NCBI GenBank assembly: GCA_023426125.1
Contig: JAFABI010000025.1
Location: forward strand, 192,505-256,504
DNA: 64,000 bases
Direction of reading: 5' to 3'
DNA from: Bacillota bacterium
Lineage (GTDB): Bacteria; Bacillota; Clostridia; Acetivibrionales; DTU013
Under the pieces are notes generated by a model. The model made no database searches, was not told the origin of the DNA, and saw nothing but the letters and a program-made list of their open reading frames with translations. The first letter of the stretch is position 1, and each line of letters opens with the position of its first letter. A program made the position numbers and the translations under genes. This document shows positions 10,149-18,260 of the stretch, piece after piece.

Positions 10149-12383
10149 TTACATCGCATTGTGGAAGGTGCGGGCAATGACTTCCTGCTGCTGGGTTTTA
10201 TTCAGCCGGATGAAGTTTACGGCATAGCCTGAAACTCTTATGGTCAACTGCGGGTAATTGTACGGGTCTGCCATTGCCTGTTCCAGGACCACACGGTCCA
10301 GCACGTTGATATTGATATGATGTCCGCCCTGGATGAAATAGCCGTCCAGAAGCGCCGCAAGGTTGTTCATCCGGACGGAGGTATCCCTTCCAAGGGCTCT
10401 GGGTACCAGCGTCAGGGTTAAGGATACGCCGTCTCTGCAATAGGTGTAGGGAATCTTCGCGACGGAATTCAGCGCGGCCAGGGCACCCATAAGATCCCTT
10501 CCATGCATGGGATTGGCGCCGGGAGCAAAAGGTTCTCCCTTTTTTCTTCCGTCGGGAGTTGAGCCTGTCTTTTTGCCATAGACCACGTTGGAAGTAATGG
10601 TAAGGATGGAAAGCGTATGCTTCGCGTTTCTGTAAGCGGCATGCTTTTTCAGGTCATTGCAGAAGCCTTTGACTACGTCGACGGCAATGCTGTCCACCCG
10701 GTCGTCGTCGTTTCCGAACTGCGGGTAATCGCCCTTTATTTCGAAATCGGTGATAAGGCCTCTCTCGTCTCTGATCGCCCGGACGTAGGTATATTTTATG
10801 GCGCTGAGGGAGTCCGCAAGGACGGAAAGCCCGGCGATTCCAAAAGCCATCAGCCTCCGGACGTCCGTGTCGTGAAGCGCCATCATGAGCCGTTCGTAAG
10901 CGTATTTATCGTGCATATAATGGATTGCGTTCATCGTATTTACATAAAGTCTGGTCAGCCACTTCTGGTAATGCTTGAAGGCGGAAAGCACCTTACGGTA
11001 ATCCAGGTACTCATCCGGATATGGATCTGCCGCGGGGCCCACCTGTTCTCCGGTGATCTCATCCCTGCCGCCGTTCAATGCCAGCAGCAGAAGCTTCGGG
11101 AGGTTGCAGCGGGCGCCGAAGAACTGCATGTCCAGTCCGGTCCTCATGGCGGAGACACAACAGGATATGCTGTAATCATCCGAAAAAACCGGTCTCATCA
11201 AATCGTCATTTTCATACTGGATAGCGCTGGTGACCATGGAGACTTTTGCGCAAAAGGTTTTAAAGGCATGGGGAAGCTTGTTTGACCAGAGCACCGTAAG
11301 GTTTGGCTCCGGGGCGGGTCCCAGGTTGAACAGGGTCTGGAGGAGCCGGTAGGAGGTCTTTGTAACCATGTGCCTGCCATCTTCGCATATTCCGCCCAGG
11401 GCTTCCGTGATCCATACCGGGTCGCCGGCGAAAAGCTCGTCATATTCGGGCGTACGCAGATGGCGTATCATCCTGAGCTTGATGACAAGCTGGTCTATCA
11501 GCTCTTGCGCTTCAATTTCCGATAAATTACCGCTGTACAGGTCTCTTTCGATGTATATGTCAAGAAAGGTGCTCACTCTTCCAAGGGAATTGGCGGCGCC
11601 GTTTGTTTCCTTAATGGAAGCCAGAAATGCAAAATAAGTCCACTGGACCGCTTCATAGGAATTGGCGGCAGGCTTGCTGATATCGCAGCCATAATCGGCT
11701 GCCATTTTTTCCAGTTCTTTTAGGGCTTGCAGCTGCTCATGCAATTCTTCGCCAAGCCTTACCGTCTCGTCATTCATGTCGGAATTCTGAAGCGCTGCAA
11801 GGTCCTCCAGCTTTTTTTCCGTCAGAAAGTCTACGCCATAAAGGGCAACTCTCCGGTAATCGCCGATGATACGGCCTCTGCCGTATGCATCCGGAAGCCC
11901 TGTAATGATGCCGGATTTCCGCGCTTTTTTCATTTCCGGGGTATAGACGCTGAAAACACCGTCATTGTGAGTTTTGCGGTAGTTGCTGAAGATGTCCTCG
12001 ATTTTTTCGGAGAGCTTGCTGTTGTACTCTTCGCAGGCCTGCCTGGCCATCCGGATGCCGCCGTAAGGCATTACCGCCCTTTTCAGGGGCTTATCGGTCT
12101 GGAGGCCTTTTATCACTTCAAAGTTCTGATCGATATACCCGGGAGGATGGCTCGCAATGCCTGCAACCGTACGGGTATCCACACTGAGGACGCCTCCCTT
12201 CAGATATTCGTCATGCAGCAGCTTTTTGCACTTGCTCCACAGCTTCTTTGTTTTAATGCTGGATTCGCTTAAGAATGCAGCATCGCCGTCATAGGGAGTA
12301 TAGTTTTTTACGATGAAATCGCGGACATCAACATCATCCGTCCAATTGCCGGGCACAAAATCTTTCCAGGCCGATACTGACAT
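10149..12383 (-). CDS. pflB: Pyruvate formate-lyase (formate C-acetyltransferase)
   Basis: 744 residues, the usual length. The enzyme splits pyruvate with CoA to acetyl-CoA and formate under anaerobic conditions using a glycyl radical. The active-site cysteine pair is in SISCCVSAM (Cys408-Cys409) and the glycyl radical loop is RVSGYAV (Gly719) near the C-terminus. The start is ATG 12383 behind GAGGAGG. The mRNA leader carries a ZTP riboswitch with an intrinsic terminator, and a consensus promoter lies upstream. The radical-SAM activase gene (pflA), often adjacent, is not in this window. The organism also encodes PFOR (31575-35099), so pyruvate can be split by two routes and PflB may serve mainly to supply formate for one-carbon units, as its riboswitch suggests. 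Confidence 0.97.
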   Translation of the reverse strand: MSVSAWKDFVPGNWTDDVDVRDFIVKNYTPYDGDAAFLSESSIKTKKLWSKCKKLLHDEYLKGGVLSVDTRTVAGIASHPPGYIDQNFEVIKGLQTDKPLKRAVMPYGGIRMARQACEEYNSKLSEKIEDIFSNYRKTHNDGVFSVYTPEMKKARKSGIITGLPDAYGRGRIIGDYRRVALYGVDFLTEKKLEDLAALQNSDMNDETVRLGEELHEQLQALKELEKMAADYGCDISKPAANSYEAVQWTYFAFLASIKETNGAANSLGRVSTFLDIYIERDLYSGNLSEIEAQELIDQLVIKLRMIRHLRTPEYDELFAGDPVWITEALGGICEDGRHMVTKTSYRLLQTLFNLGPAPEPNLTVLWSNKLPHAFKTFCAKVSMVTSAIQYENDDLMRPVFSDDYSISCCVSAMRTGLDMQFFGARCNLPKLLLLALNGGRDEITGEQVGPAADPYPDEYLDYRKVLSAFKHYQKWLTRLYVNTMNAIHYMHDKYAYERLMMALHDTDVRRLMAFGIAGLSVLADSLSAIKYTYVRAIRDERGLITDFEIKGDYPQFGNDDDRVDSIAVDVVKGFCNDLKKHAAYRNAKHTLSILTITSNVVYGKKTGSTPDGRKKGEPFAPGANPMHGRDLMGALAALNSVAKIPYTYCRDGVSLTLTLVPRALGRDTSVRMNNLAALLDGYFIQGGHHININVLDRVVLEQAMADPYNYPQLTIRVSGYAVNFIRLNKTQQQEVIARTFHNAM

Positions 12384-12515
12384 TGCAAAACCTCCTCAAT
12401 GAAAATCGATTAAAATCATTGCATATGCATCAAGCCCTCCGGTACACGGAACAGAGCCAAATCAGGCATTGAGCCTGACCGGATTCCAGACGGGTCCCCC
12501 CGACGGATTGTCTCA

Positions 12516-12557
12516 AATAAAAACCGCCCGGGCTTGATATGTTTCAGCCCAGGCGGT
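12516..12557 (-). terminator. Riboswitch-controlled intrinsic terminator in the pflB leader
   Basis: On the minus strand CCGCCTGGGCT pairs with AGCCCGGGCGG, followed by TTTTTA. The left arm (12546-12556) is also the conserved CCGCCTGGGC segment of the ZTP aptamer, so ligand-bound aptamer and terminator compete directly. ZTP binding should therefore turn pflB on. Confidence 0.9.
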
Positions 12558-12620
12558 CGGCAATTCTGTTTGACGCCGTGCTCCCTGTGGTTAAACCCAC
12601 TTCCGCCAGTCGCACGGTGA
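12546..12620 (-). ncRNA. ZTP (pfl motif) riboswitch aptamer
   Basis: Read on the minus strand, the segment carries the conserved pfl-motif landmarks in order: GTGCGACTGGCG, a GTGGG/CCAC hairpin, AGGGAGCACGGC and finally GCCGACCGCCTGGGC. This class senses ZTP/ZMP, the signal of 10-formyl-tetrahydrofolate shortage, and was first noticed upstream of pfl genes. Its position between promoter and pflB matches that regulon: low formyl-THF would raise PflB and so formate for one-carbon metabolism. Confidence 0.95.
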
Positions 12621-12639
12621 AATGTTAACTTATGAATCC

Positions 12640-12668
12640 AGTATAGCTTACCGTTTTTTTGTTGTCAA
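12640..12668 (-). promoter_or_regulatory. SigA-type promoter of pflB
   Basis: On the minus strand TTGACA (12668-12663), a 17-bp spacer and TATACT (12645-12640). The -35 box overlaps the stop codon of the upstream DUF1294 gene (12665-12667). Transcription would start about 15-20 nt before the ZTP aptamer. Confidence 0.88.
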
Positions 12669-12934
12669 CGGGCGAACAAAAAATAAGCAATCGCGGCCTG
12701 GATAAGAAAAATGCCCGGTATCCCCAGTACAAAATACCAATGCCGGGTTTTGTGCCTGAAAAGCAGCATGGCGGCATAGACTCCCGGCGCACCGCCCAGC
12801 AGCGCAATGAGGAAGAAGGTCTTTTCCGGCGTCCGCCATTTCCGTTTCCGGGCTTTTTGCTTGTCAAATGCCGTTATCGCGAAGCCTGCCAGGTTTATCA
12901 GGGTTAAAGCAGCGATGATCATGTATGGAAGCAT
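12665..12934 (-). CDS. DUF1294 family small membrane protein
   Basis: 89 residues with an N-terminal membrane segment (about 3-22), a basic cytoplasmic stretch containing the family hallmark DKQKARKRKWRTPE, then two further hydrophobic segments with GGAPGVYAAML and RHKT. This arrangement is characteristic of DUF1294; its function is unknown. Start ATG 12934 has only a weak AAGGA upstream; ATG at residue 5 is an alternative. It lies between pfp and pflB on the same strand, but pflB has its own promoter overlapping this gene's stop codon, so cotranscription is optional. Confidence 0.8.
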   Translation of the reverse strand: MLPYMIIAALTLINLAGFAITAFDKQKARKRKWRTPEKTFFLIALLGGAPGVYAAMLLFRHKTRHWYFVLGIPGIFLIQAAIAYFLFAR

Positions 12935-13020
12935 AGGAAGTAATCCTTAATTCATAAAAATTATCAATAAAAAGGGGATGTCTGAAACGGATGATCCGAA
13001 TGGGCAATTCCTACAAATCA

Positions 13021-13054
13021 GGGCTGGCCGATGACCTGAATCATCGGCCAGCCC
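13021..13054. repeat. Perfect 14-bp inverted repeat, related to elements inside glgP
   Basis: GGGCTGGCCGATGA - cctgaa - TCATCGGCCAGCCC, followed by CATGCGTC. The flanks (GGGCTGG.C at left, GCCCATGC at right) match the two 42-bp in-frame insertions at 51129-51212 in glgP, pointing to a dispersed palindromic element. It may also terminate pfp transcription, although the minus-strand T-run is weak (TGATTTG). Confidence 0.7.
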
Positions 13055-13090
13055 ATGCGTCTTGGACTGTTGCGTATTGTATCCCGTTTT

Positions 13091-13117
13091 CAAGGCGCGC
13101 AATGCGCGGCCGTACAG
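13091..13117. repeat. GCGCGC-AATG-CGCG palindromic repeat, degenerate copy
   Basis: A copy of the short palindromic family with core GCGCGCAATGCGCG that is also present at 31212-31236, 31369-31392 and 54233-54256. This copy ends GGCCGTACAG instead of GCCCCTACA. Confidence 0.5.
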
Positions 13118-13142
13118 TTTGAGACAGTTCCCTTAAAAAACA

Positions 13143-14390
13143 CTATCTGGATGCCAGAACCTTTTTAAGCTTGGCAAACCTGGGCAGCCCATTTACCAAT
13201 GGAGGTCTGGACTCGCCCTGGATCAGCGGCAACGCATATTTGATGAAATCTTCGGTTACTCCGTTGCCTTCCTTGTTGATCCATTCCTGGGGAATCTTCT
13301 TTTCCGTATTGGCAACATCCGTAAGGTTGATCAGTTTGATATTGCACTTATATTCAGGACCTTCCGCTCTTTCGAAGGCCACCATGTAGTCGGTCTTGCC
13401 TTCAACCGCATATTTCACCGCCATCTGGCCTGCCAGGAAGGATTCGTTGACGTCGGTGAGGGAGCCGCAGTGGGAGGCGCATCTCTGAAGCAGGCTGAAT
13501 TCGATGCCGCGTACCTTGGCGCCGGTTTTGTTTTTGGCGTAGCTTGCCAGGGTAGCTGCGAGACCGCCCAGCTGGGAATGTCCGAAAGCATCCTTGCTTT
13601 GCGCAAGATCCGAGCCGTATTCGGAGATATATTTGCCGTCCTTGTCCCGGATGCCTTCGGAAACAGCAACGATGACATTGCCGTTTTTCTTGTAAATTGC
13701 GGAGGCTTCTTCAAGGAATTTGTCCATATCAAAAGGTACCTCGGGGAGGTAAATGAGGTCCGGGCCTGTTCCCATGTAGGAAGCGAGGGCGGCGGAAGCC
13801 GTAAGCCAGCCTGCGTTTCTGCCCATGATTTCCAGGATGGTGATCATGCCTTTGTCATAAACCCTTGCATCGTGATAAACTTCCATGGTCGAGGTTGCGA
13901 TGTATTTTGCAGCGCTTGCAAACCCGGGGCAGTGGTCGGTCCCCCAGAGGTCGTTGTCAATGGTCTTCGGAACGCCCATGACTCTGCATTCATAGCCTGA
14001 TTTCTGCATGTACTTGCTGATCTTGTTGCAGGTATCCATGGAGTCGTTTCCGCCGTTATAGAAGAAGTACCGGATATCATACTTCTTGAAAACTTCCAGA
14101 AGCCTTTTGTAATCGGTATCGTCTTCTTCTGCCTTTTTCAGCTTGTAGCGGACGGATCCCAGCGCGGAAGAGGGGGTTGTTTTCATAAGCTCAAATTCAT
14201 AGGGATCTTCCTTGCTCATGTCATAGAATTTCTCATCAAGAATACCTTTGATGCCATGGGCCGCGCCATAAACCGCGGTTATGCTGCCTTGTTTCAATGC
14301 TTCGGTGAACACACCCGCCGCACTGGCGTTTATGACCGACGTCGGTCCGCCCGACTGGCCGAATATACAAGCGCCCTTCAATTCACTCAT
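13143..14390 (-). CDS. pfp: 6-phosphofructokinase, predicted pyrophosphate-dependent
   Basis: 415 residues of the PfkA superfamily. The phosphoryl-donor loop is GGNDS (113-117) and the catalytic loop is PKTIDND (141-147). Asp at the second donor position (116) and Lys at 142 are the two substitutions known to separate PPi-dependent from ATP-dependent enzymes (which have Gly at both), so PPi use is predicted. FGQSGGPTSVIN near the N-terminus and GRNAGWLTA are further family motifs. The enzyme makes fructose-1,6-bisphosphate, the substrate of fba (26693). Start ATG 14390 has AGGAGG at normal spacing. Several clostridia rely on such an enzyme for glycolysis. The same gene family has some ATP-dependent members, so assay would settle the donor. 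Confidence 0.9.
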   Translation of the reverse strand: MSELKGACIFGQSGGPTSVINASAAGVFTEALKQGSITAVYGAAHGIKGILDEKFYDMSKEDPYEFELMKTTPSSALGSVRYKLKKAEEDDTDYKRLLEVFKKYDIRYFFYNGGNDSMDTCNKISKYMQKSGYECRVMGVPKTIDNDLWGTDHCPGFASAAKYIATSTMEVYHDARVYDKGMITILEIMGRNAGWLTASAALASYMGTGPDLIYLPEVPFDMDKFLEEASAIYKKNGNVIVAVSEGIRDKDGKYISEYGSDLAQSKDAFGHSQLGGLAATLASYAKNKTGAKVRGIEFSLLQRCASHCGSLTDVNESFLAGQMAVKYAVEGKTDYMVAFERAEGPEYKCNIKLINLTDVANTEKKIPQEWINKEGNGVTEDFIKYALPLIQGESRPPLVNGLPRFAKLKKVLASR

Positions 14391-14587
14391 TGCTAAACCT
14401 CCTGAAAATTTAATAGAATTTTTTATAAAACTTACCTAAGTTACTTTATTATTGGTTATGGAATACAAGCTTAACCATATAAAAATATAACATAAGAAAT
14501 GCCAAAATGCAATTCAACATCGACAAAAATTTATCAATTGCCGGCAAGCCTGAATCCCTGCGGTGCCTATCCAAGCAGAAATTGCAT

Positions 14588-14616
14588 TTGAGAAAGTCCT
14601 CGGTTTTTGTTAATAT
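14588..14616 (+). promoter_or_regulatory. Candidate promoter for sugar locus 1
   Basis: TTGAGA (14588-14593), 17-bp spacer, TAATAT (14611-14616), about 75 bp before the histidine-kinase start. The rest of the 14391-14693 divergent gap is A+T-rich and shows no other recognisable element. Confidence 0.5.
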
Positions 14617-14693
14617 GGTCTTAGGACTTTGTGTTTTTGTAGATGGGATATATCATAATAGTTAACTTATTTTTGAAGCGGAGGGGTGTAAAA

Positions 14694-16445
14694 ATGCTGA
14701 AATATTTGAAGCTGACACAGATGAGTGTAAAACAGCGCATTGTTGTTATATTTATCCTGTTCATGCTTATACCAAGCATAATATTTTTGACCATATGCAT
14801 CCGCTCCTATTCAGGCTATGTGCTGGACAGCATTTTGAACGAGAAGTACAGCGTGATGGAGCAGATCAATAAAAATATTACCTATCAGTTTGCCAATTAT
14901 GAGGACATGACCATGACCCTTTATCATAATGAACAAACCAGGAGCTATATCGACGGCGAGGATTTTTCCGAAAACTCCGTACCCATAAAGCAGTACCTGA
15001 ACGGAATCGTCAATTCGGAAAAATATGTGGTGTCCGCCATCCTGGAAATCGGAAACACCACCTACGTATCGGGCAACAACTATCTCAACCTGGAGGAAGG
15101 GTTTTTCAGCCAATACAGGGAGCAGATCGCGGCCGCAAAAGGCAAGGAGGTCTGGATACCTACGCAGAATCTGTCCACCTCCTACAGGCATAACGTTAAA
15201 AATTTTGTGCTGGCAAGGGCGATCAATTCTCCTAACCGGACGGTAGGCGTATTGTGGATTTTTTTCAGTGAAGAGTTTTTCGATGACGTATTGGAAAACA
15301 AAAGCCTGCAGGTCAACTCCGACAGCCTGGTGGTTTCGCCCGACAAGCGCATCATATCCAGCACCAACAAAAGCCTGGTGGGCTTCAGCTCCGAGCTTGA
15401 ATACATCGACAAGATCGTGTTCGGACAGAACGGATACTTTACCTATAAGGACAGCCAGACAGACAAGGATTATATCGTCGTATATTCCACCTCTGTGGAT
15501 ACCGGCTGGACCATTGTGACAATGACCCCCAGAGAAATCGCTTTCAGCGATGTTGAAGGCATCAGCGCCATGGCGGTGGTCATATACTGCCTGTATGCAA
15601 TTTTTGTCTTCCTTGCATATATATTGCTGTCCAGGGGTATATTTGTTCCGCTGGCACAGCTGAGTCACGGCATGAACAAGGTTTCTGCGGGGAATTTCAA
15701 TGAGAGGCTGGAAAAAAGATATGACGACGAGATCGGCCTTCTGGTTTCCAACTACAATTACATGCTGGGGAAGATCACACAGCTCATGGAAGACATACGC
15801 AGTGAAGAAAAGGCGAAAAACGATGAAAAAATGAAAGTGCTTTCCATGCAGATCGGGCCGCATTTCATTTATAATACGCTGAATTCCATCAAATGGATGG
15901 CCACCGTGAACAAGCAGCCCAATATCAAGAAAATGGTAGAATCCCTGATAAAGCTGATGGCCAGCGTAACCTACAACACCAATGAGGAAATATCCCTCAA
16001 GGAAGAGATTGAATTGGTAAAACATTATTGTTATATACAAAAAGTGCGATTTATGAACTTTGACATCCTGTATGACATATCCGAAGAGGCAGGCAGCTGC
16101 CGGGTCATCAAATTCATCCTGCAGCCCATCATTGAGAATTGCATTCTCTATGCCTTTACCGGTAAGACCGACGGCGGCGTGATCGAAATTTCCGCCAGGG
16201 TGGAAGACCGGTTGAATATTGTCATAAAAGACAACGGAAAGGGCTTTGACACATCCATATTGGAGGACATCAAGGGCCGCAGAGAGGACAAACCCGATCA
16301 TATCGGCATTCAGAACGTCATTCAGCGCATCCGTCTGAATTATGGCAGTGAATATGGATTGGAGATCGACAGCAAGGCGGAGGAAGGAACGACAGTGACT
16401 TTCAGGTTGCCGGCCATCAAGGGTACGAAGGAGGCGGACATATGA
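14694..16445 (+). CDS. YesM-type sensor histidine kinase (sugar locus 1)
   Basis: 583 residues from ATG 14694, chosen because GGAGGGG (14680-14686) sits at proper spacing; an upstream in-frame ATG at 14643 has no such site. Order: TM1 (IVVIFILFMLIPSIIFLTI), an extracellular Cache-like sensor of ~250 residues, TM2 (VVIYCLYAIFVFLAYILL), HAMP, His_kinase domain with the phospho-acceptor in GPHFIYNTLNSIKW (His390), and a HATPase domain with QPIIENC and DNGKGFD. The family senses extracellular carbohydrate signals and phosphorylates an AraC-type partner. The next gene starts inside its stop codon (ATGA overlap), so kinase and regulator are translationally coupled. Confidence 0.95.
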   Translation: MLKYLKLTQMSVKQRIVVIFILFMLIPSIIFLTICIRSYSGYVLDSILNEKYSVMEQINKNITYQFANYEDMTMTLYHNEQTRSYIDGEDFSENSVPIKQYLNGIVNSEKYVVSAILEIGNTTYVSGNNYLNLEEGFFSQYREQIAAAKGKEVWIPTQNLSTSYRHNVKNFVLARAINSPNRTVGVLWIFFSEEFFDDVLENKSLQVNSDSLVVSPDKRIISSTNKSLVGFSSELEYIDKIVFGQNGYFTYKDSQTDKDYIVVYSTSVDTGWTIVTMTPREIAFSDVEGISAMAVVIYCLYAIFVFLAYILLSRGIFVPLAQLSHGMNKVSAGNFNERLEKRYDDEIGLLVSNYNYMLGKITQLMEDIRSEEKAKNDEKMKVLSMQIGPHFIYNTLNSIKWMATVNKQPNIKKMVESLIKLMASVTYNTNEEISLKEEIELVKHYCYIQKVRFMNFDILYDISEEAGSCRVIKFILQPIIENCILYAFTGKTDGGVIEISARVEDRLNIVIKDNGKGFDTSILEDIKGRREDKPDHIGIQNVIQRIRLNYGSEYGLEIDSKAEEGTTVTFRLPAIKGTKEADI

Positions 16446-17956
16446 TCAATGTTGTGCTTGTTGAGGATGAAAAGCTGGTTTTGCTGGGAATGAAAATGTG
16501 CATACAGGAATCGGGAGAGAACATGAAGGTTGCGGCTGCATTTTCATCAGCCGAGGCTGCCCTTGATTATTTCGAGGCCAATACCGCGGATGTGCTCATA
16601 ACCGATATCCGGCTGACGGGTATGAGCGGACTTGACCTGATAAAAAGGATCAAACCCGGCCACAGGCATATGCTGATTATCGTGCTGAGCTGTTATGAGG
16701 ACTTTTCCTATGCCCGTACCGCATATGAATTAGGCGTGGATAAATATATCCTCAAGCATGAACTGGTGGAGGATGAACTGGCGGCTATGATTTCCGACAT
16801 GTACGCCGTCAGAATGGCCCGCCAGACGGCAAGGGAAACCGGCATAAACGACCTGGGCATGGAGTTGAAGAGGAAAAGCCTGATCAGGCCTGAGTGCAAA
16901 TATATTATTGGTTATATTACCCTACGGGGGGAAACCGAGGATCCCGGGTCCGATGCGGCAGATATCAGCTATCCCATGGTGGTTGAGATCATTCAGGAAA
17001 TACTGCACCGCGACGATATGGGAGAATGCTTTCTACGCCATAATGACGAGCTTTTCTGCATTTTTTGTTTTGACGCGGCTTCTACCCGGGAGCAAATCCT
17101 CTCCCGGCTGGAGGGCTTTTTGGATAATATGAGCAAAAACATAAAGAATTACTTCAACAGGTACTCCTATCTTACACTATCCGGAAGCTTCAACAGCCTT
17201 AGCGAAGTGAAGCCTAATTTTGACGATGCCAAAAAGTTTTCGGGATACACGTTTTATATGAACAAACCCGGCATCTTATGGGTAGAGCAGGCAAAACTGC
17301 AAAATGGAGAATGCCCGGAGATCCCCTTCAACCCGCAGAACATATTCACGGACCGCTGGATGGGTGAATTTGAAACGGAATTACAGGAGTTTTTCAGGAG
17401 TCAAAAGGAGTCCTTTGTCAGCGCGGACAAGCTAAAGGTGCAGGTGGTCAAATTTGTCAATGAATTCAGCTCATTTCTTGCCCGGTATTATGATCTGGAC
17501 ATCAATCAGGCCTTTCCGGAGGAAACCCGGCCGGATTATTTCAGCATCAACGGCTTTACAAATGCCGACGGCCTCAGGGACTGGCTTATAAGGATGGTAA
17601 GAAAGGTGAAGGAATATGTTTTTCTCCATGAGAAAAAGGAGACCACCATTGCCCGGATCGTAGAATATGCCGAGCAGAACTACAGGTCCAGCATAACCTT
17701 GACCGATATCGCGGAGAAATTCCACATGAATACGGTATACGTATGCCAGCTTTTCAAAAAGAAAACGGGCGTGACCTTTATCTATTTTATCAACCGGCTT
17801 CGGATTGAAAAAGCCAAGGGTCTGCTGCTTTCGACAGATCTGACCGCGGAGCAGATCGCTGAAAGGGTGGGCATCATGAACAACAATTATTTCTTCCGGT
17901 TGTTCAAGAAAACTACGGGACAGACAGTCAAACAATACAGGAAAAGCTTAAAATAG
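16442..17956 (+). CDS. YesN-type response regulator with AraC DNA-binding domain (sugar locus 1)
   Basis: 504 residues. N-terminal receiver with acidic pair VEDE and phospho-acceptor Asp55 (LITDIRLTGMSG), conserved Lys in DKYILKHE, a ~270-residue middle region of unknown role, and a C-terminal AraC double helix-turn-helix (ITLTDIAEKFHMNTVYVCQL ... ERVGIMNNNYFFRLFKK). It overlaps the kinase gene by 4 bp. By family precedent it activates the adjacent transporter/rhamnosidase genes when the kinase detects the sugar; the transporter promoter region at 18041-18073 is the obvious target. Confidence 0.95.
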   Translation: MINVVLVEDEKLVLLGMKMCIQESGENMKVAAAFSSAEAALDYFEANTADVLITDIRLTGMSGLDLIKRIKPGHRHMLIIVLSCYEDFSYARTAYELGVDKYILKHELVEDELAAMISDMYAVRMARQTARETGINDLGMELKRKSLIRPECKYIIGYITLRGETEDPGSDAADISYPMVVEIIQEILHRDDMGECFLRHNDELFCIFCFDAASTREQILSRLEGFLDNMSKNIKNYFNRYSYLTLSGSFNSLSEVKPNFDDAKKFSGYTFYMNKPGILWVEQAKLQNGECPEIPFNPQNIFTDRWMGEFETELQEFFRSQKESFVSADKLKVQVVKFVNEFSSFLARYYDLDINQAFPEETRPDYFSINGFTNADGLRDWLIRMVRKVKEYVFLHEKKETTIARIVEYAEQNYRSSITLTDIAEKFHMNTVYVCQLFKKKTGVTFIYFINRLRIEKAKGLLLSTDLTAEQIAERVGIMNNNYFFRLFKKTTGQTVKQYRKSLK

Positions 17957-18063
17957 TGAATATTTTTCTATAAAATAGTGACCATATCTAGTGTCCTTCA
18001 AGGCATATCACTAATTTTGTGAATAAAGAGATAAAGAATGTTGATGGCGGTGCCATAACCGGT

Positions 18064-18073
18064 TTGCTATACT
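18064..18073 (+). promoter_or_regulatory. Extended -10 element upstream of binding-protein gene
   Basis: TTGCTATACT (TGn + TATACT at 18068-18073). A TTGATG at 18041 is too far (21-bp spacing) to be a good -35, as expected for a promoter that needs an AraC-type activator. It lies immediately before palindromic element A, which would then form the leader of the transporter mRNA. Confidence 0.4.
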
Positions 18074-18085
18074 TAGCATACGCCA

Positions 18086-18229
18086 AGCACTGATGAAAAT
18101 ATAACTTCCCGTAAGTTTCTCAGAACCCGGATCCATGGCGGGTAGGACTGGCGGCAAATGCTTTGCATTTGCTGCATGCCTATGCAACCGGTATTTTGAG
18201 AAAAACGGACAGGAATATTTTCAGTGCTT
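18086..18229. repeat. Palindromic element, copy A (~144 bp)
   Basis: Left end AAGCACTGATGAAAATATAA(CTTCCCGT) mirrors right end ACGGACAGGAATATTTTCAGTGCTT. An inner AAATGC-ttt-GCATTT hairpin is present. Member of a six-copy family in this window (others at 19553, 27656, 30197, 31455, 41435). This copy lies upstream of a transport gene rather than downstream of one. Confidence 0.75.
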
Positions 18230-18260
18230 CGAAATCAAATAGAAACAGGAGGTATTATTA

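Noticed and set aside
14811..16301. 496-codon minus-strand frame
   Set aside because: Shadow of the locus-1 histidine kinase; no ribosome binding site and no recognisable domain.
18086..18229. Reading the palindromic elements as ordinary terminators
   Set aside because: None is followed by a T-run, copies C and F accompany or abut other 3' signals, and copies share sequence, not only fold. Described as a repeat family instead.
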